In this document: in pieces, positions 17,112 to 28,969 of the stretch | Position numbering within the stretch: the stretch's first letter is position 1 | Layout: each line of letters begins with the position of its first letter | Assembly: GCA_002224055.1 (NCBI GenBank) | Contig: AZLU01000181.1 | Span: forward strand, 20,703 to 84,702 | DNA length: 64,000 nt | Source of the DNA: Pezizomycotina sp. ARF18 | Lineage: Eukaryota > Ascomycota | Direction of reading: 5' to 3' | Made by a program: the position numbers and the translations under genes | Notes under the pieces: model-generated | Databases searched by the model: none | Told to the model about the DNA's origin: nothing | Seen by the model: only the letters and a program-made list of their open reading frames with translations

Positions 17112-19546
17112 ATGAGTGGCATTGAAGTAATATCACAATTCCTTGAGAATATAAGACCTCGGTATTCGTGGTCACAGTCCTCCGACTCATCGGCATCGTC
17201 TTCCGCCAACTCAAACAATAATAATAACACCAGTCATACGCAACAAATACAACACGATACGGAATCCTCAGACTCGCTTCCAGTCCAACCTTCCTCTACA
17301 CCGCGTACGGTAGATCCCGATCCCAACCCTGCAAACGAACCTGAGGCTTCCAAAATAGACAACAATTCAACGCCTTGCCATGAGGAAGAGCAGGTCTCGG
17401 ATTCTCTACCTCTAGCCACACTGGTTGACAACTCGGTAGAGGAGGACCTCAGTAGAGATTTGCAAGGTGGTCTTCCGGAAATGCGAAGCTCGACGTTGAG
17501 TTTGTCTCTCCCGCTTTCTAACCCTAGTAGGAACAAGTAGCTGATTCCAGAGGTACTAAAAGCCAACAGGAGATGATCCGACAAGGCCGACGATCACCAA
17601 CTCAGTTTCCCTCGCATGTAAACGGCATTGGGCCGCCAATGAATAATAGTACTACAGTGGATGAGTCCCCACTCAGCGATGAAGCTCCAACAGCCGTCGA
17701 AGCACCGATGATGCAAAGCACGGCTCAGCAGCAACTGCTCGACGCAGGTTCCTTGTCTGGGGCGCCTGATCCCTTCTTCGCTCGACAGCCCAATGGGACG
17801 AGCGCTTCCGCGTTGCCCGAGGACGACGGCAACAGCGCCCTGCGACAAAGAGTGATAGAAATACAACAATCAAATATTACTGAGAGAGAGAGGGCGGAAA
17901 GGATGCATTTGCTTATGACCGAGAATTACCACGCCTCTCGTCCCCACCCCACTACTACCACCTTATCCGGTTCGGGAGGATCCAAATTCCGGTACGAGAG
18001 CAAACTTAATGACGATTGTTTTACGGCAGAAGACATTGCCCCGTCGTATTTCAACGAAGCTCAAGGCATTCTCGGCTGCACGCACTACAGGCGAGGAGTT
18101 AAGCTACAATGCTTCACCTGTGAGAAATGGTACCCTTGTCGGTTCTGTCACGACGAAAGGAGGACCATGTTTTGGTTCGGAAGGACACTAAGAACATGAT
18201 GTGTATGCATTGCGGAAAGGCGCAGCCGGCACAACAATCCTGCAAGCAGTGTGGGAAATGGATGTCTCGCTATTATTGTGACAAAGTGAGTTCGTTCTTC
18301 GTAGCTGGTGCCGTTACGAAGCCATTTTGCGTATAGGGTTTTTGCCGATGTGCCTAACACTGTTGTCAAAAACGAAAAGTGCAAGCTTTGGGACGACGAT
18401 CCTCTAAAAACGATATACCATTGTAACGACTGCGGTATTTGTCGTATTGGGAGAGGCTCGGAAAGGATTTCTTTCATTGCAAGGTGCACTGCCCTCTATT
18501 TTTGCTATTAATAACATTCTTTTAACATGATTTTGCTGACTTTTTGACCAAAACATCTAAATCTCGAAGAAATGCGGTGTCTGTATGTCCATCGAACTCG
18601 AAGGGCAACATCGATGCATAGAGAGAAGCACAGATTGTGACTGTCCCATATGTGGAGAGTATATGTTCACATCCGTTATGACGGTCGTCTTTATGGTAAT
18701 ATGTTCACATTCCTCCAAAGAACGCGAGTTACTGATCGGTAATCGAACTTACAATTAGACCTGTGGTCACTCTATCCATCACAAGTGCTATTACGAGCAC
18801 ATGAAAAACTCTTACCGGTGTCCACGTAAGGAAGCTCTTTTCTACGCCCAGAAAGCCCCATTTGTGCTGACTTTTGATATTTCCAGGTGTTCCCGGAGCG
18901 TACTCAATATGGAAACACAGTTTCGGTTTTTAGACCACGAAATATCGTGCCAACCGCTCCCAGATCCCTACAAGAATTGGCACTGTCACATAACTTGCAA
19001 CGATTGCTCAGCGAAGAGTGATGTGCCTTTCCATTTTCTCGGGTTAAAGTGCGATACTTGCAAGAGCTATAACACTCGTGAGGTTAAACTTATACGACCC
19101 GAGGAAGACGACGGACAACCAGTGCAGAATACTCCATTCAGCATCATGCCTGATCCTGAAACTGCGGGGACGATCATGTATAATCGCGGCGTGAGGCAGG
19201 AACCTGTCGTCACAGACCTAGCCTCCGTAATTCGAGAGATCGACGTAGCCACTCAAGCTCCAAGCGATTCATCAAACATTAACAATACGCGCCGTCGGCT
19301 TTGTCCGATTCTGTGGCCATGTCTTCTAGCCAAATTTTACCGGAGGATGCTTCACAGCCAAGTGAAAACAATCTACAGTCAGCCCGTCGCTGGGGTGTGC
19401 GGAGTTGCGAGAATGACAGCTGCGTTGACATCGAAGGTACCAACGATTGTGAGAGTGCCAGCGAGACCGATAGTGAATGTGGAACCGATGATGATTCCTC
19501 AAGCTCCGCATCATTCGAAATAATAAGGCTTCCATTTCATCCTTAG
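17112..19546 (+). CDS. CHY-type, CTCHY-type and RING zinc-finger E3 ubiquitin ligase (RCHY1/PIRH2-like)
   Basis: Predicted ubiquitin ligase built on the CHY-CTCHY-RING arrangement of human RCHY1/PIRH2. A low-complexity Ser/Asn/Pro-rich N-terminus of about 300 residues (17112-18020) precedes the CHY finger (GCTHYRRGVKLQCFTCEKWY, PCRFCHDE, MMCMHCGKAQPAQQSCKQC). The CTCHY part follows (CKLWDDDP, IYHCNDCGICRIGRG, KCGVCM), then the RING (DCPICGEYMF, TCGHSIHHKCYYEHMKNSY, RCP, SRSVLNMETQFR), a zinc ribbon (HCHITCNDCSAKSDVPFHFL, KCDTC) and an acidic Ser-rich tail ending RLPFHP. Exons: 17112-18285, 18380-18483, 18570-18695, 18759-18825 and 18887-19546. Frame slips lie near 17535, 18160, 18455 and 19300. 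The intron ending at 18379 has a good CTAAC branch site but a weak AAAAG acceptor. Substrate is unknown. Confidence 0.92.
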
Positions 19547-19610
19547 CGATCAGAATCCCTTCCTAGGCTCCACTTCCTACCCTATACTCCTACGTCCTTA
19601 TGCCCATCCC

Positions 19611-19646
<36 letters not shown>

Positions 19647-19893
19647 TTTCCTTACTTTCCTTCTTCTCATCTCGATGCTCCTTTTGATAGCATTTTCACC
19701 GCCCCACATAGCCCCCCCCCCCCAAATATTGCAAAGCTTGCCTCTAAGTAGGTCATCGCATTGAGAGGATTGATATCGTCCTTACATGTCTTCGTAGGAG
19801 GGGAAGAGTTTCTCCGAAGAATTATAAGCACAATCCCAATTGAAACACTCCGCGGAAGATAGGATAAGGGTTTTTTCTTTTCTTTTTTTTTTT

Positions 19894-19924
<31 letters not shown>

Positions 19925-21035
19925 AAAACAAATCGATTAATATTTTCGAACGGTGCCGGGAACCCCACCATTGCACCCGCGGCGGCCAGACGACGAGAGC
20001 TTCCTCACTGGTACCACTCATTCATGATTCGCATTGGTGCCGCCGCCGTAGGACATAATCTTTATCTATAAACAAGTCGTTATGTGCTCTAACTTTGAAG
20101 ATAATTCGGAAGTCTTCGACCTGAGCTATTTCGCCACCGTGCCTTCCCAATATTGAATAATCAGGGGTATGGAAATGGGAGGTAAAAGGCCTTTTTGGGG
20201 TTTACGGTATCTAGCTTACCCTGTATAAAGCCAAAGTGATCTTTTAGTAGCGTTTATATCAAGAGGAAGGTTGTTTTTGGCCTTCGGGCTTTCAAACATC
20301 TCATGGTTAAAGGCATGATAAGGTAGCTGCTGAATATGAAGCCAATTTTCAGGGTTCTTAAACAAACAAATAAAAGAGATAAATAAAAAGAAATATTCCG
20401 TCTCGAAGATGATGAGATGACTACTGATCAATCACGTGCATTTAAGAATTGGCACTTGCAATTAAGCGCCGTTTTTATACTTCTACTCTAGTGAAGAGCG
20501 CCTAAAGAACCTACGGCTTCAACTATGCCGGTCATCCTTCAAGCAGATAGGTATCTATACGCCTCCACCTTATAAGTCTAATTATCTGTTGTCCGTAGAT
20601 CATGTATATACTAAGTAGGTAAGACTATTGATGATACGTTGCCGGAAACATATTACTTGACGATTCTTGGCTTCCATCTGGTTACAGTGGACCTATGAGG
20701 CATAGATTCATGAGGATAACCGTTTCCGCCATCTAAAAGTTTTTCGTGTTGAAACTTGTCGTTACATAGTATTGAAGTCTACAAGTATCATATATAAGTA
20801 TTATATTCCAGGACAGCCCCAAAGAGAATAAAAAATAAAAATAAGAATAAAACTCCGTAGACCATAGTGCTACAATGCACACAAACTATAGGAACAAACC
20901 AAATGGAAATCAAGACCCACCGCAACAAATGTGAGAAAGGAGAATGCACGAAAAGGAAGGCACGTAAAGAAAATTATCTCTAGAAATTTAGAAAATTATT
21001 ACTTCTTAAGAAAGGCGAAAAAACCCTATGTGGGA
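19547..21035. other. Convergent spacer with CT and G repeats
   Basis: Lies between the 3' ends of the CHY-RING gene and PHO81. It contains a CT tract at 19614-19643 and a T run joined to about 20 G at 19886-19923. One TACTAAGTA 9-mer lies at 20609. No gene was found. Confidence 0.6.
19614..19643. repeat. (CT)n microsatellite
   Basis: About 15 CT units in the 3' region of the CHY-RING gene. Confidence 0.95.
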
Positions 21036-24000
21036 TCAGATATCTATTGTTTCGTTGATTTAAGAATTCCGTCCGGACGAAGTAGGCCGTCAAGTGCGGG
21101 TCAAGCTTCCCAACCTCGCTAGAAGCAGCAGCGGAAGAAACAAGCACCAACCCTTCAACCTTGATGCTCTGCACCAACGCTGGTACCATATCCTTCACGC
21201 GGACGTTAGTATTTGATTCCAGGTTTCAGGACCAGAAAGGAAGATGTTTGGAAATAAAATTAAAAAAGAAAAAGAGATAGAGAGAGAGAGAAAGAGAACA
21301 GGGGAGAAGGGAGTCTTCCATATACCAGGATTCTCGATGAGCATATCAACCCATTAAATTGTTATTTTTAGCGAACCTTACGGCTTCCTTAATAGAGACC
21401 GAGTTTGAAGCACGGATCAAGTCCGTGGATCTAGCAGTAGAATTATCGCTATCAGCGGGAGGGTTTCTGCCCCTAGGTTATTACAAAAGAACACAGGAAC
21501 TATATAAAAGTTTGAAGATATTAGCTTTAGCCAAAATACAACGATAAGAAGCACGAATAGCTTACAGGTTGGCTGTTTCCAATTTATTGCCGTACAAACG
21601 CTTGCGTTGGAGGCGGAAAACATTATCGATCGCGCCGAGTCGGCTGAGTTTTGGCGCTGTTGCTGAGAGTGATCAAACACGACATTGAGAATAGAATCCA
21701 CGTATGCGTTCAATTCCGGCGCGGACCTCAGATACTGATATTCCCGGCGGGCGTCGAAGGGTACAAAATATTGATATCGAGGGGTATTGAGTGATTCAAT
21801 GTGTCTAGCACATCTTTTAGAGCAAGGAACGACGACGAAAGCATAGAATGCAGATTTTCCAACGAATTGAATGTGTTTATCGAATTTTTGACGGTTCCAA
21901 TTGGAGTTCCCGTTATGTGTAATCCGATGCGCTCGAACTCTTGGAACGTAATCGTACATATAGGCACTTCAACACCCTGTAATGAAATGCTCCACGACGG
22001 GAACAGGACCGGTACGAGATCGCGGGTAACTTGTACAAATATACGCACATATTCTCCGGATAAGGATGAGCCGGTTATCAATGGATGCGAGTCGTATTGG
22101 CTCGTAGCTTTCCAGTATGTGGCGAAGTGTGCGATTTCCATGGGTACACCAAGAAAAGGCTTAACAATTTGGAAATCGTATGAGAGCTGACCGATGGCTC
22201 TTGTTCTAGAATCGAATAAAGGAAGAATACAATGGCCGGATGTATTGGGTGTGTTAAAAATGCGAGAAAGGGCTACTGCCCTTGCAATCATCTTGGTGCC
22301 AAATGTTGGGAAGACATCAAAGTCAATCGAAAAGGATTCCAATGAATCAATCTGGAAGGTAATTCTCTTCGCATCTTCGGTGAGTGGGAGGAGTATATTG
22401 CGAGGTATAAGATCCGAGGATTGGAAGAGATGGTCAATCTTGAGGCGGGATATTTTCCATCGTGAAAAAATATATAGCATCGTTATTTTTTCCTCGAAAG
22501 TAAGTTGGACGAATATCTTCTTATCCAGGAAGTTATGCCCATATCGTCTCAAAGGCAAGATTGGAGGGGGAAGTGACAGATCGGGGATACCGTCAGAGTC
22601 CAGATTCATTGCTGAGCTAGACGACGGTGATCGCTGTGTATCTGCTGCTATGCTCGACTGCGCGAGGCCCAAACCACCACCTGCTGCATGTAGTACCTGT
22701 GCGCAATCAAGTTTTCCTTCCCATACTGAATAATACATTGCCGAACGACCATTTTCGTCAAGGATTCCAGGGTTAGCCCCACAGGCCATCAGAGCTTTGA
22801 GGCATTCAATGTGTCCTTCGCTAGCGGCATGGAATAGAGCTGTCCATTGGTTGAGCCTATCAACCTCGTTGATATCGGCGCCATAGTCTTTGAGCAAAAG
22901 AAATAATTTAGGATCATGGCCGTGCCTTGCAACCAAATGCTGAGGATAAAGTCCTTCTGCATCCGCTAGTATCTTCGCGTGTTTGGATAGGAGCTTTTCG
23001 GCAATATCCATATACCCATGCTGACAGGCAAAATTCAGAGGAATATAATCCTGATCATTAGCAGGGTCAATTCTGGCATTTCTTTTTAGACAAAGATCCA
23101 CGGCTAATAGCCTGCGATGATATATAGCGTGTATCAATGGAGTAAAATTGTCATGGTCAACACAGTCTACCGTAGACGGTGATTGGCTTAGAAGAGCATC
23201 CGCAATGTCGTCATGTCCATGCATACAAGCATAATGTAGTGGAAGACGGCCATATACGTCTTTGTCATCGACCTTCACGCCGTTCGCAAGTGCGGACCGT
23301 ACCACCGACATCTTTCCTGAAATCGCAGCTTCGTGTATACAGCTTCTCTGATTGATTTCATCCTGGAAGTGCAAATCAATCAATTGTGAATCAAGAACTA
23401 TCGATAGATTTTCCTCGGGAGCGTCGTGGATCGCCGACAAGAATACCCGGCTAAGATTTTCGGCAAGGTGAGGATTAGTTTTTCCACGAGAGAGCACATC
23501 CAGCAACTGAATTCTACCGCCACTTGTGATCGTTCGTAGTAGCTCTGCATCGGAGTCATGACTGAGGTCTTCGCGGACCTTGTTCGATTCATTTGATCGA
23601 TATTCGTGAAGTTTGGTGGAGAACAAATTCTCGCCCTCGGCCCACGCCTCCAGTTCTAGCGAATTTGTCGTCGCTTGGTCAGAGAGCTCGCTTATAACGT
23701 CGCGATTGAAGCACGGTTGCACTTCCACAGCTCGCGAGAGATATAGTTCTTTAGTTCGAGACTATGAATATTAAAAAAATTTGGTATTCATTATAACTGT
23801 AATTTTAACCGTTTATTTCTTTCGTCATGTTTCCATATGTTCTTATTCCCTTTTTCCTCTTCCTCAAACGTTAAATGAAAGTTTCTAGAAAGACCTTTTA
23901 TCCTTTCTTAAATGTGTTATATGATTCAATATATATATAAAGAAACATCTCTATATATATGATCGAAAACACAAAGATCCAGGACGGGGTCACCAACTTT

Positions 24001-25264
24001 CATATTTAATCGAGAACGTATGTCACCCTTTCTTTGCTAATAAATAGCAATGGGCAGCAATGGGGCTGTGGTGGTTTCTTACCTTTGAAAATTTATCCCA
24101 CTAGGAAATATGAAAATTCCATTCGCAGGGAGTGCCACCCGTCAAAAAGGATCATATCATCAGCGAGTCAATTTCTAACCTCATACAGAGCTCAACTCTA
24201 TTGCGTATGAGTATTTAAATAAATGAATAAATAAATAACAACAAAGCTTTTGAGGCGCCGAAGGAGGACGATACCTTTTTGAGAATTTTGGAAAATGCTG
24301 TGGCATTGAGTTCCACGAATTGCTGTTATAGGAGAAAAAACGATTAATGACCTCCTGGCAGTGCTTTGATTTATTGGAGGAAGTAAGTCACTGTAAAAGT
24401 GATGGTCTGCATTGCTACACTCACAAGTAATTTATTAAGATCGTTTCCGAAGCTTTGAAACCCTTCTTGAAGTGTTACAAACATGGCTGGCGTTTCGGAA
24501 GCGGATCCTGCACGCATTTGCATCATTTTCTTCTTCTCTAGCAGGGTGCGTAGCCGTAAATTTAGCTGAGGCAATCAAACGGACGTTAGCCCTTTAAATT
24601 AACTCCCCATCTCTAAGTAAACATCATGGTAGCCGCAGGAGGCGTCATACCTCTTCTTCTTTCTGGAGGTAAAAGGCATTGACTTTTTCGACCTCTCTGT
24701 CCTATAAATGCATATAAGTTAACATAGTAGATTAACATAGAGGTGTTTCGCAAATGTCAGGGATCAAGTCGTTGATGGGTTGAGGGAGGGAGGGAGGTAG
24801 CTAGCGTACCAATCTGAAGAAGAATGTCGCCTTGTTGGCTTGCAAAACGGCTTGCGATTGGTTTAGGCCATGTTTTATCGGGTCGGAAGGTTTTGTGCAC
24901 CGGCGAGTTGCTTTATGAGCTAGGAGAAAAGGAAGGAATGTATTAATCTTTTGCGGATGAAAGTGTGGAGAGCAAAGAGTGCGCGCGCGCAGTCTGGGGG
25001 GTACCTTTTGAGTGTCTTGTAGTTGACAAAGCTGGCAGCATATTCGGGAATGTCAAGCTGACGCTTTTGAAGGTGCTTCCCAAATTTCCTATTAGAGCAT
25101 CCATTAAGTTAGCAGTGATCGAACAATTGTAATCCAAGCTAGTCGCTTCAATGAGAGTAGGCAGTGGAAGGAGGGAGAGGAAGAGGAGATTAAAAAAAAA
25201 AAAAAAAAAAAAAGTGGAGTGCCCTCGCAGTGTTCCTTCGGAGGCGCCGTATGCACACTTACAT
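21036..25264 (-). CDS. PHO81: Phosphate-sensing CDK inhibitor PHO81/NUC-2 (SPX, ankyrin repeats, GDPD-like C-terminus)
   Basis: PHO81/NUC-2 inhibits the PHO80-PHO85-type cyclin/CDK under phosphate starvation, and its SPX domain senses inositol pyrophosphates. The SPX domain is split over several exons: KFGKHLQKRQLDIPEYAASF, VNYKTLK (25088-25005), QANKATFFFRL, DREVEKVNAFYLQKEEE (near 24690), LNLRLRTLLEKKK, and QFVELNATAFSKILKK (24330-24280). A 2-kb open stretch (23728-21728) carries at least six ankyrin repeats (for example GRLPLHYACMHGHDDIA), then RRYGHNFLDKKIFVQL, SSDLIPRNILLP and SFSIDFDVFPTFG of the family's middle region. The C-terminal GDPD-like domain includes ARSIMFSASNASVCTAINWK, DMVPALVQSIKVEGLVLV and a final ETIDI. 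The start codon is split by an intron: AT at 25264-25263, G at 25088. Frame slips are few in the central exon and commoner at both ends (for example about 21052, 21770 and 24890). Confidence 0.95.
25089..25262 (-). other. Intron interrupting the PHO81 start codon
   Basis: The donor GTAAGT directly follows CAAT and the acceptor AATAG precedes GAAATTTGGG. Joining AT to G makes the only ATG in frame with KFGK, the invariant SPX beginning (family proteins start MKFGK). It contains an A run of about 22 (25191-25213, plus strand). Confidence 0.8.
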
Positions 25265-27371
25265 TGCTATGCTTCCTTCCCTTTGTCGCGATTATTTATT
25301 GTCTGAATAAAAATAACTGATTTTCTATATTCGATTCAGATCGGGGTTATTTAGACGATAGTGATGAATATTAAGCAATTCGGATGAGGTAGTAGATCTG
25401 GTTTATGATTGGTTTTCAATAGAAGCAGAGAAAGAAGGTTGAAGTCGAAGGCGAAGGAATCGGGAGAGGTTTTCAGATAAGGGAAAAAAAAAGGAAAGAA
25501 AAAAGAGAGAAAAAAATAAAAATAAAAAATAAAATATAAAATTTTGTTGGATTTTTTTTTTTTTTTTTTTTTTTTTGGATTACCAAGGTAGGTTTTGGTT
25601 TTATAGGGAAGGAGCCTTTACTTACTTCCTTACCACCCACCACACTCCTACTACTAGGGAAAAAATATACCTACCTGTAAGAATCTTTTACTACCCAGAA
25701 GTTAAGTAGTTACTGTTTCAAGTAAATACAAAATGAATAAATAAATAAATAAATAGTAATTATACCAGTGAATCCAAACTGATAACAAACGCTTCCATGT
25801 AGGTAAAATCAATATCTAGTAAATAAGAATGATTGATTAAGCAATTAATTGTTAATTAATTAAATGAAGGCCTAGAAGTTGGATACATTTAGTTTGGTCG
25901 ACGATATATATATATATATACATATTTACTTTAACTTAAATTTGATTAAATCCGAGTCCCTTTCAAGTTTTTTTCCCTTCTTGACTTAAGAAAGAGGGCA
26001 ATGCCGAATATATTTAAGTATTCCGTAATTTGATCCACGCAAAGTCTGTTTAATATATATGTATATATATTTATTTATTTATTTACACTAGTACTTAGTA
26101 TTATAAATATTGGTTTTTATATTATATAAACGGCTCGTTAATATCAGTCTTCCAAATGTATAGGCGCACTGGCGCTTATTTGATTTTCTATTATATCTCA
26201 TATATAATCCGTACCCAGACGAAATTTGCTATTATAATGCCACTTATCCAACTATATAAGTCTTCATATGACCCCGCATCATTGTATTGTAACTAATGGT
26301 TTCGTAGTCATGGGATATTTTTATTATGCAGTAAGTACGAACTACTATATATACAATTGATATGTCCAATGAAGGAATAATGGTATCCTCGGAGAAAAGT
26401 TTTTGAACGGTGCCAGTCCAAATTCCAGAGAAGAAGTGAATGAGAGGGAATCAAGAGAGGAAGGGGAGGAAGAAATTGAGAAAAAGGCGGAGAGGGACGT
26501 GTTGTGGAGAAATGAGAAAGAAAAGGGTGCTGAAAGAAGTTCGGTAGAGAAAATGTGAATATATACGTAAGCATGATGAGCATTTGGGGATATAAGGTTT
26601 TGCCTGGAGAGACCAAAAAAGAAAAGGAAAGGAAAGCAAAGGAAAGAAAGAAAAAGATCACACATAGATATTGGAACTACTTTGTACTGGAATAAGAATA
26701 TTATCTTTGCAAGAAGCAATATCACACATCTATTATACAAACCCGTTTTTTTTGTTTTTCTCTTTCCCCAGTAAACGTCGAATATTATTGAATACCCTGT
26801 GGTAAGAGTGAATGACTTCAACTTGATAAAATAAAAGCAGATTAAACCGTCGTGATGCCAGTGATGCGTTTCGCCGAAAAAAAAAAAGGCCAACATAGGA
26901 AAGAAAGGTAAACACTTTGAAACATTCCCCCCCTCTTTTTTTTTGGTTATCACTCCTTGGAACGCACTTGCAACAAGGGCTTGGGGGAAATACTAAATGC
27001 TAATTAAAAAAGAAGTAAAGCTCAAATAAACATGGCAAGAAAGGAAGAAGAAAGTGTGAATATATGGAGAAAAAGTCTTGCAATTTACTGCAAACCTTAT
27101 TGAGCGTATTTTTCTTATAAAATAAGAAGGAAAGGAATAAGAGAGGGCAAGAACGGCATGAAGTCCCGTTGTATATTTGAAAGACCAGAATCCCGAGGAT
27201 CTAGGATTTAACGGGCGCCGCACGAAGTTAAAAAAAAAATTAAATAAATAAATAAAATAAAAAAAAAATAAAAACGCAGTTTTCGTTTTGATGCCCTACC
27301 ACTTTCTGGTAATGGATGACCTAGGGAACTAGGAAGGACCGGCGCTGGCCTTATGATTCCGAAGCCACGGA
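25265..27371. other. AT-rich spacer upstream of PHO81
   Basis: Includes the PHO81 promoter, a T run at 25552-25576, very AT-rich DNA at about 25730-26140, and a purine-rich plus-strand stretch at 26430-26660. A TACTTAGTA 9-mer is at 26092. CpA and TpG are still common, so it does not look RIP-mutated. No gene was found. Confidence 0.6.
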
Positions 27372-28969
27372 TCAAAAGTTCTGCGCAATTCCACTTGTCC
27401 CGGGTGTGAAACCTGGGGATAATGGCCTGAGGCATTCTCAATGCGAGTGTTTCTCCTTGCTGAAACTTGCTGGATGAGAGGAGGCTGGTGATGTTCTTCT
27501 TGGGGCGCACTATACCCTTCAGGCGCTTGGTATGTTGCATTATTAGAGTCTTCGTAGTAGTTCGGGCCATCATTAGCATAGTAGTTGGCGCCATAATTCA
27601 TCAGAGGGCCATTGGCTTCGGAGGCATCCGAACGTCTGGTCGCTGTTGTGTATCTGGACGATGCCACAGAATCGCCTCGGTGGAGGCCTTCGTCGAGTTC
27701 AGCGGGGCCATTTACTGCCCCTCCTCCAATTGTGCTCGAGTCTGCTGTACTGGGTCGTTGACCCGGTCCGCTAAGGAGCGGCGAGTGTGAATGGCGGTCA
27801 GGAGTCTGCCTGGCCCCAGAATATACGGCTCCCTGTGTCATCGGCACACCTCCGGAAGCCTGCCCACTGTTATATGCATCCATTGGGGGGTGCATCGCTG
27901 CGCTGGCCCCACCATTATTTCCCCCGTAACTAATGTCAGAGTATGCCATGCCGATAGGAGAGAGTGCAGTTGCAGCGCTGGCACCGGTTGATAACGGTGC
28001 GGAGGCCTTCCTTACTCCTGCAGTACTTCCCCACCCACGATACCCACCGTCACTTTCGGTCATTTCATAAGGGCTTTCATCAGCACCCCACCACCCACAA
28101 CGGCACCAATGAGGCCGTTGCCTGGAGGTCGTGAATTGGTATCGGCGTTAGGGTTGTACGCGTAGTCCTCAACCTCCTTCCTGCGCTCTTCCTTCTCGAT
28201 CTTCCTCTTTTTATATCTTCTCCAGAGAAACAGGCAGAGTATAGAAATCAAAGCGACGGCCACAATGGGGACTGCAACAGCTATAGCAATTTTGGCCCTC
28301 CTGTCATTCCACCAGACCCGGTGGAGGACCCAACGGCGGATGTCGTTGGTAGCTGATCGGTCGAGGTGCCCGATGGTACAGGCTTTACCGACTGTGGGTG
28401 TTCGCTTGCCGGTGGCGCAGCAGGCGGAGTGGTAGTAGAGGTTATAAACACTGTCGTTGGATCCCTTGAACCTGTCGGCGCGACTGTGATGATCACTGGC
28501 GGCTGGGTGGTAGCTGGGCCGGGGGTGGCGCCTGAGGGGTAGATTGCTGGTTGCCCGGAGTTGAGTTAGGAGGTGGAGGGGCCTGCGATGTGGAAGAGGT
28601 TGGAGGTGGAGCGGGGGGTTCGGCGAACTACTAGGAGGCAGAGTTGATTTGGAAGTTGGCGGGGCTGGGGAACAGATGTCGGGTGCTCGCCACCAGAGCC
28701 CGTGTTGGTGTTTGGGGGTGCCGACTTTGTCGGCGAAGATTCTATAACTGATTAGTCCTTTTCTCTCTTTCTTTCGGTGATTGTCCATCTCTTCTACGAG
28801 AAATTATTCCCACTATGTCATATCATAGAGGCGACATATTATATATATGTATGTACATTTCTATACCCAAGAAAAGTACGTTTTATGTAGGGTGGAATAG
28901 ATACATGCACAAAAAAAAAAAAAAAAGAAAAAAGAGAGAGAGAGACTTACCAGGTGGAGGAGACGACAT
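27372..28969 (-). CDS. Single-pass plasma-membrane protein, SKG6/Mid2-like topology
   Basis: Exon 1 (28969-28951, 19 nt, MSSPPP) is followed by a GTAAGT intron, and exon 2 starts near 28742. The protein has a Pro/Ser/Thr-rich N-terminal region (for example IITVAPTGSRDPTTVFITST and a GSSTGSGG hinge) and then one membrane span with a basic cytosolic anchor (AKIAIAVAVPIVAVALIS, ILCLFLWRRYKKRKIEKEE). A family-like motif RRKEVEDYAYNPNADTN comes next, then a Gly/Ser/Tyr-rich cytosolic tail of about 240 residues. The layout resembles fungal cell-wall stress sensors and SKG6-type proteins, but no signal peptide is seen, so membrane insertion would rely on the span itself. The frame slips near 28300 and in the Pro-rich region. 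The terminus is taken as GIAQNF-stop at 27372, reached after one missing base. The alternative uninterrupted frame runs to 27329. Function unknown. Confidence 0.7.

Noticed and set aside
21801-22733. Plus-strand frames of 129 and 179 codons opposite PHO81
   Set aside because: They are antisense shadows of the highly conserved PHO81 coding exon.
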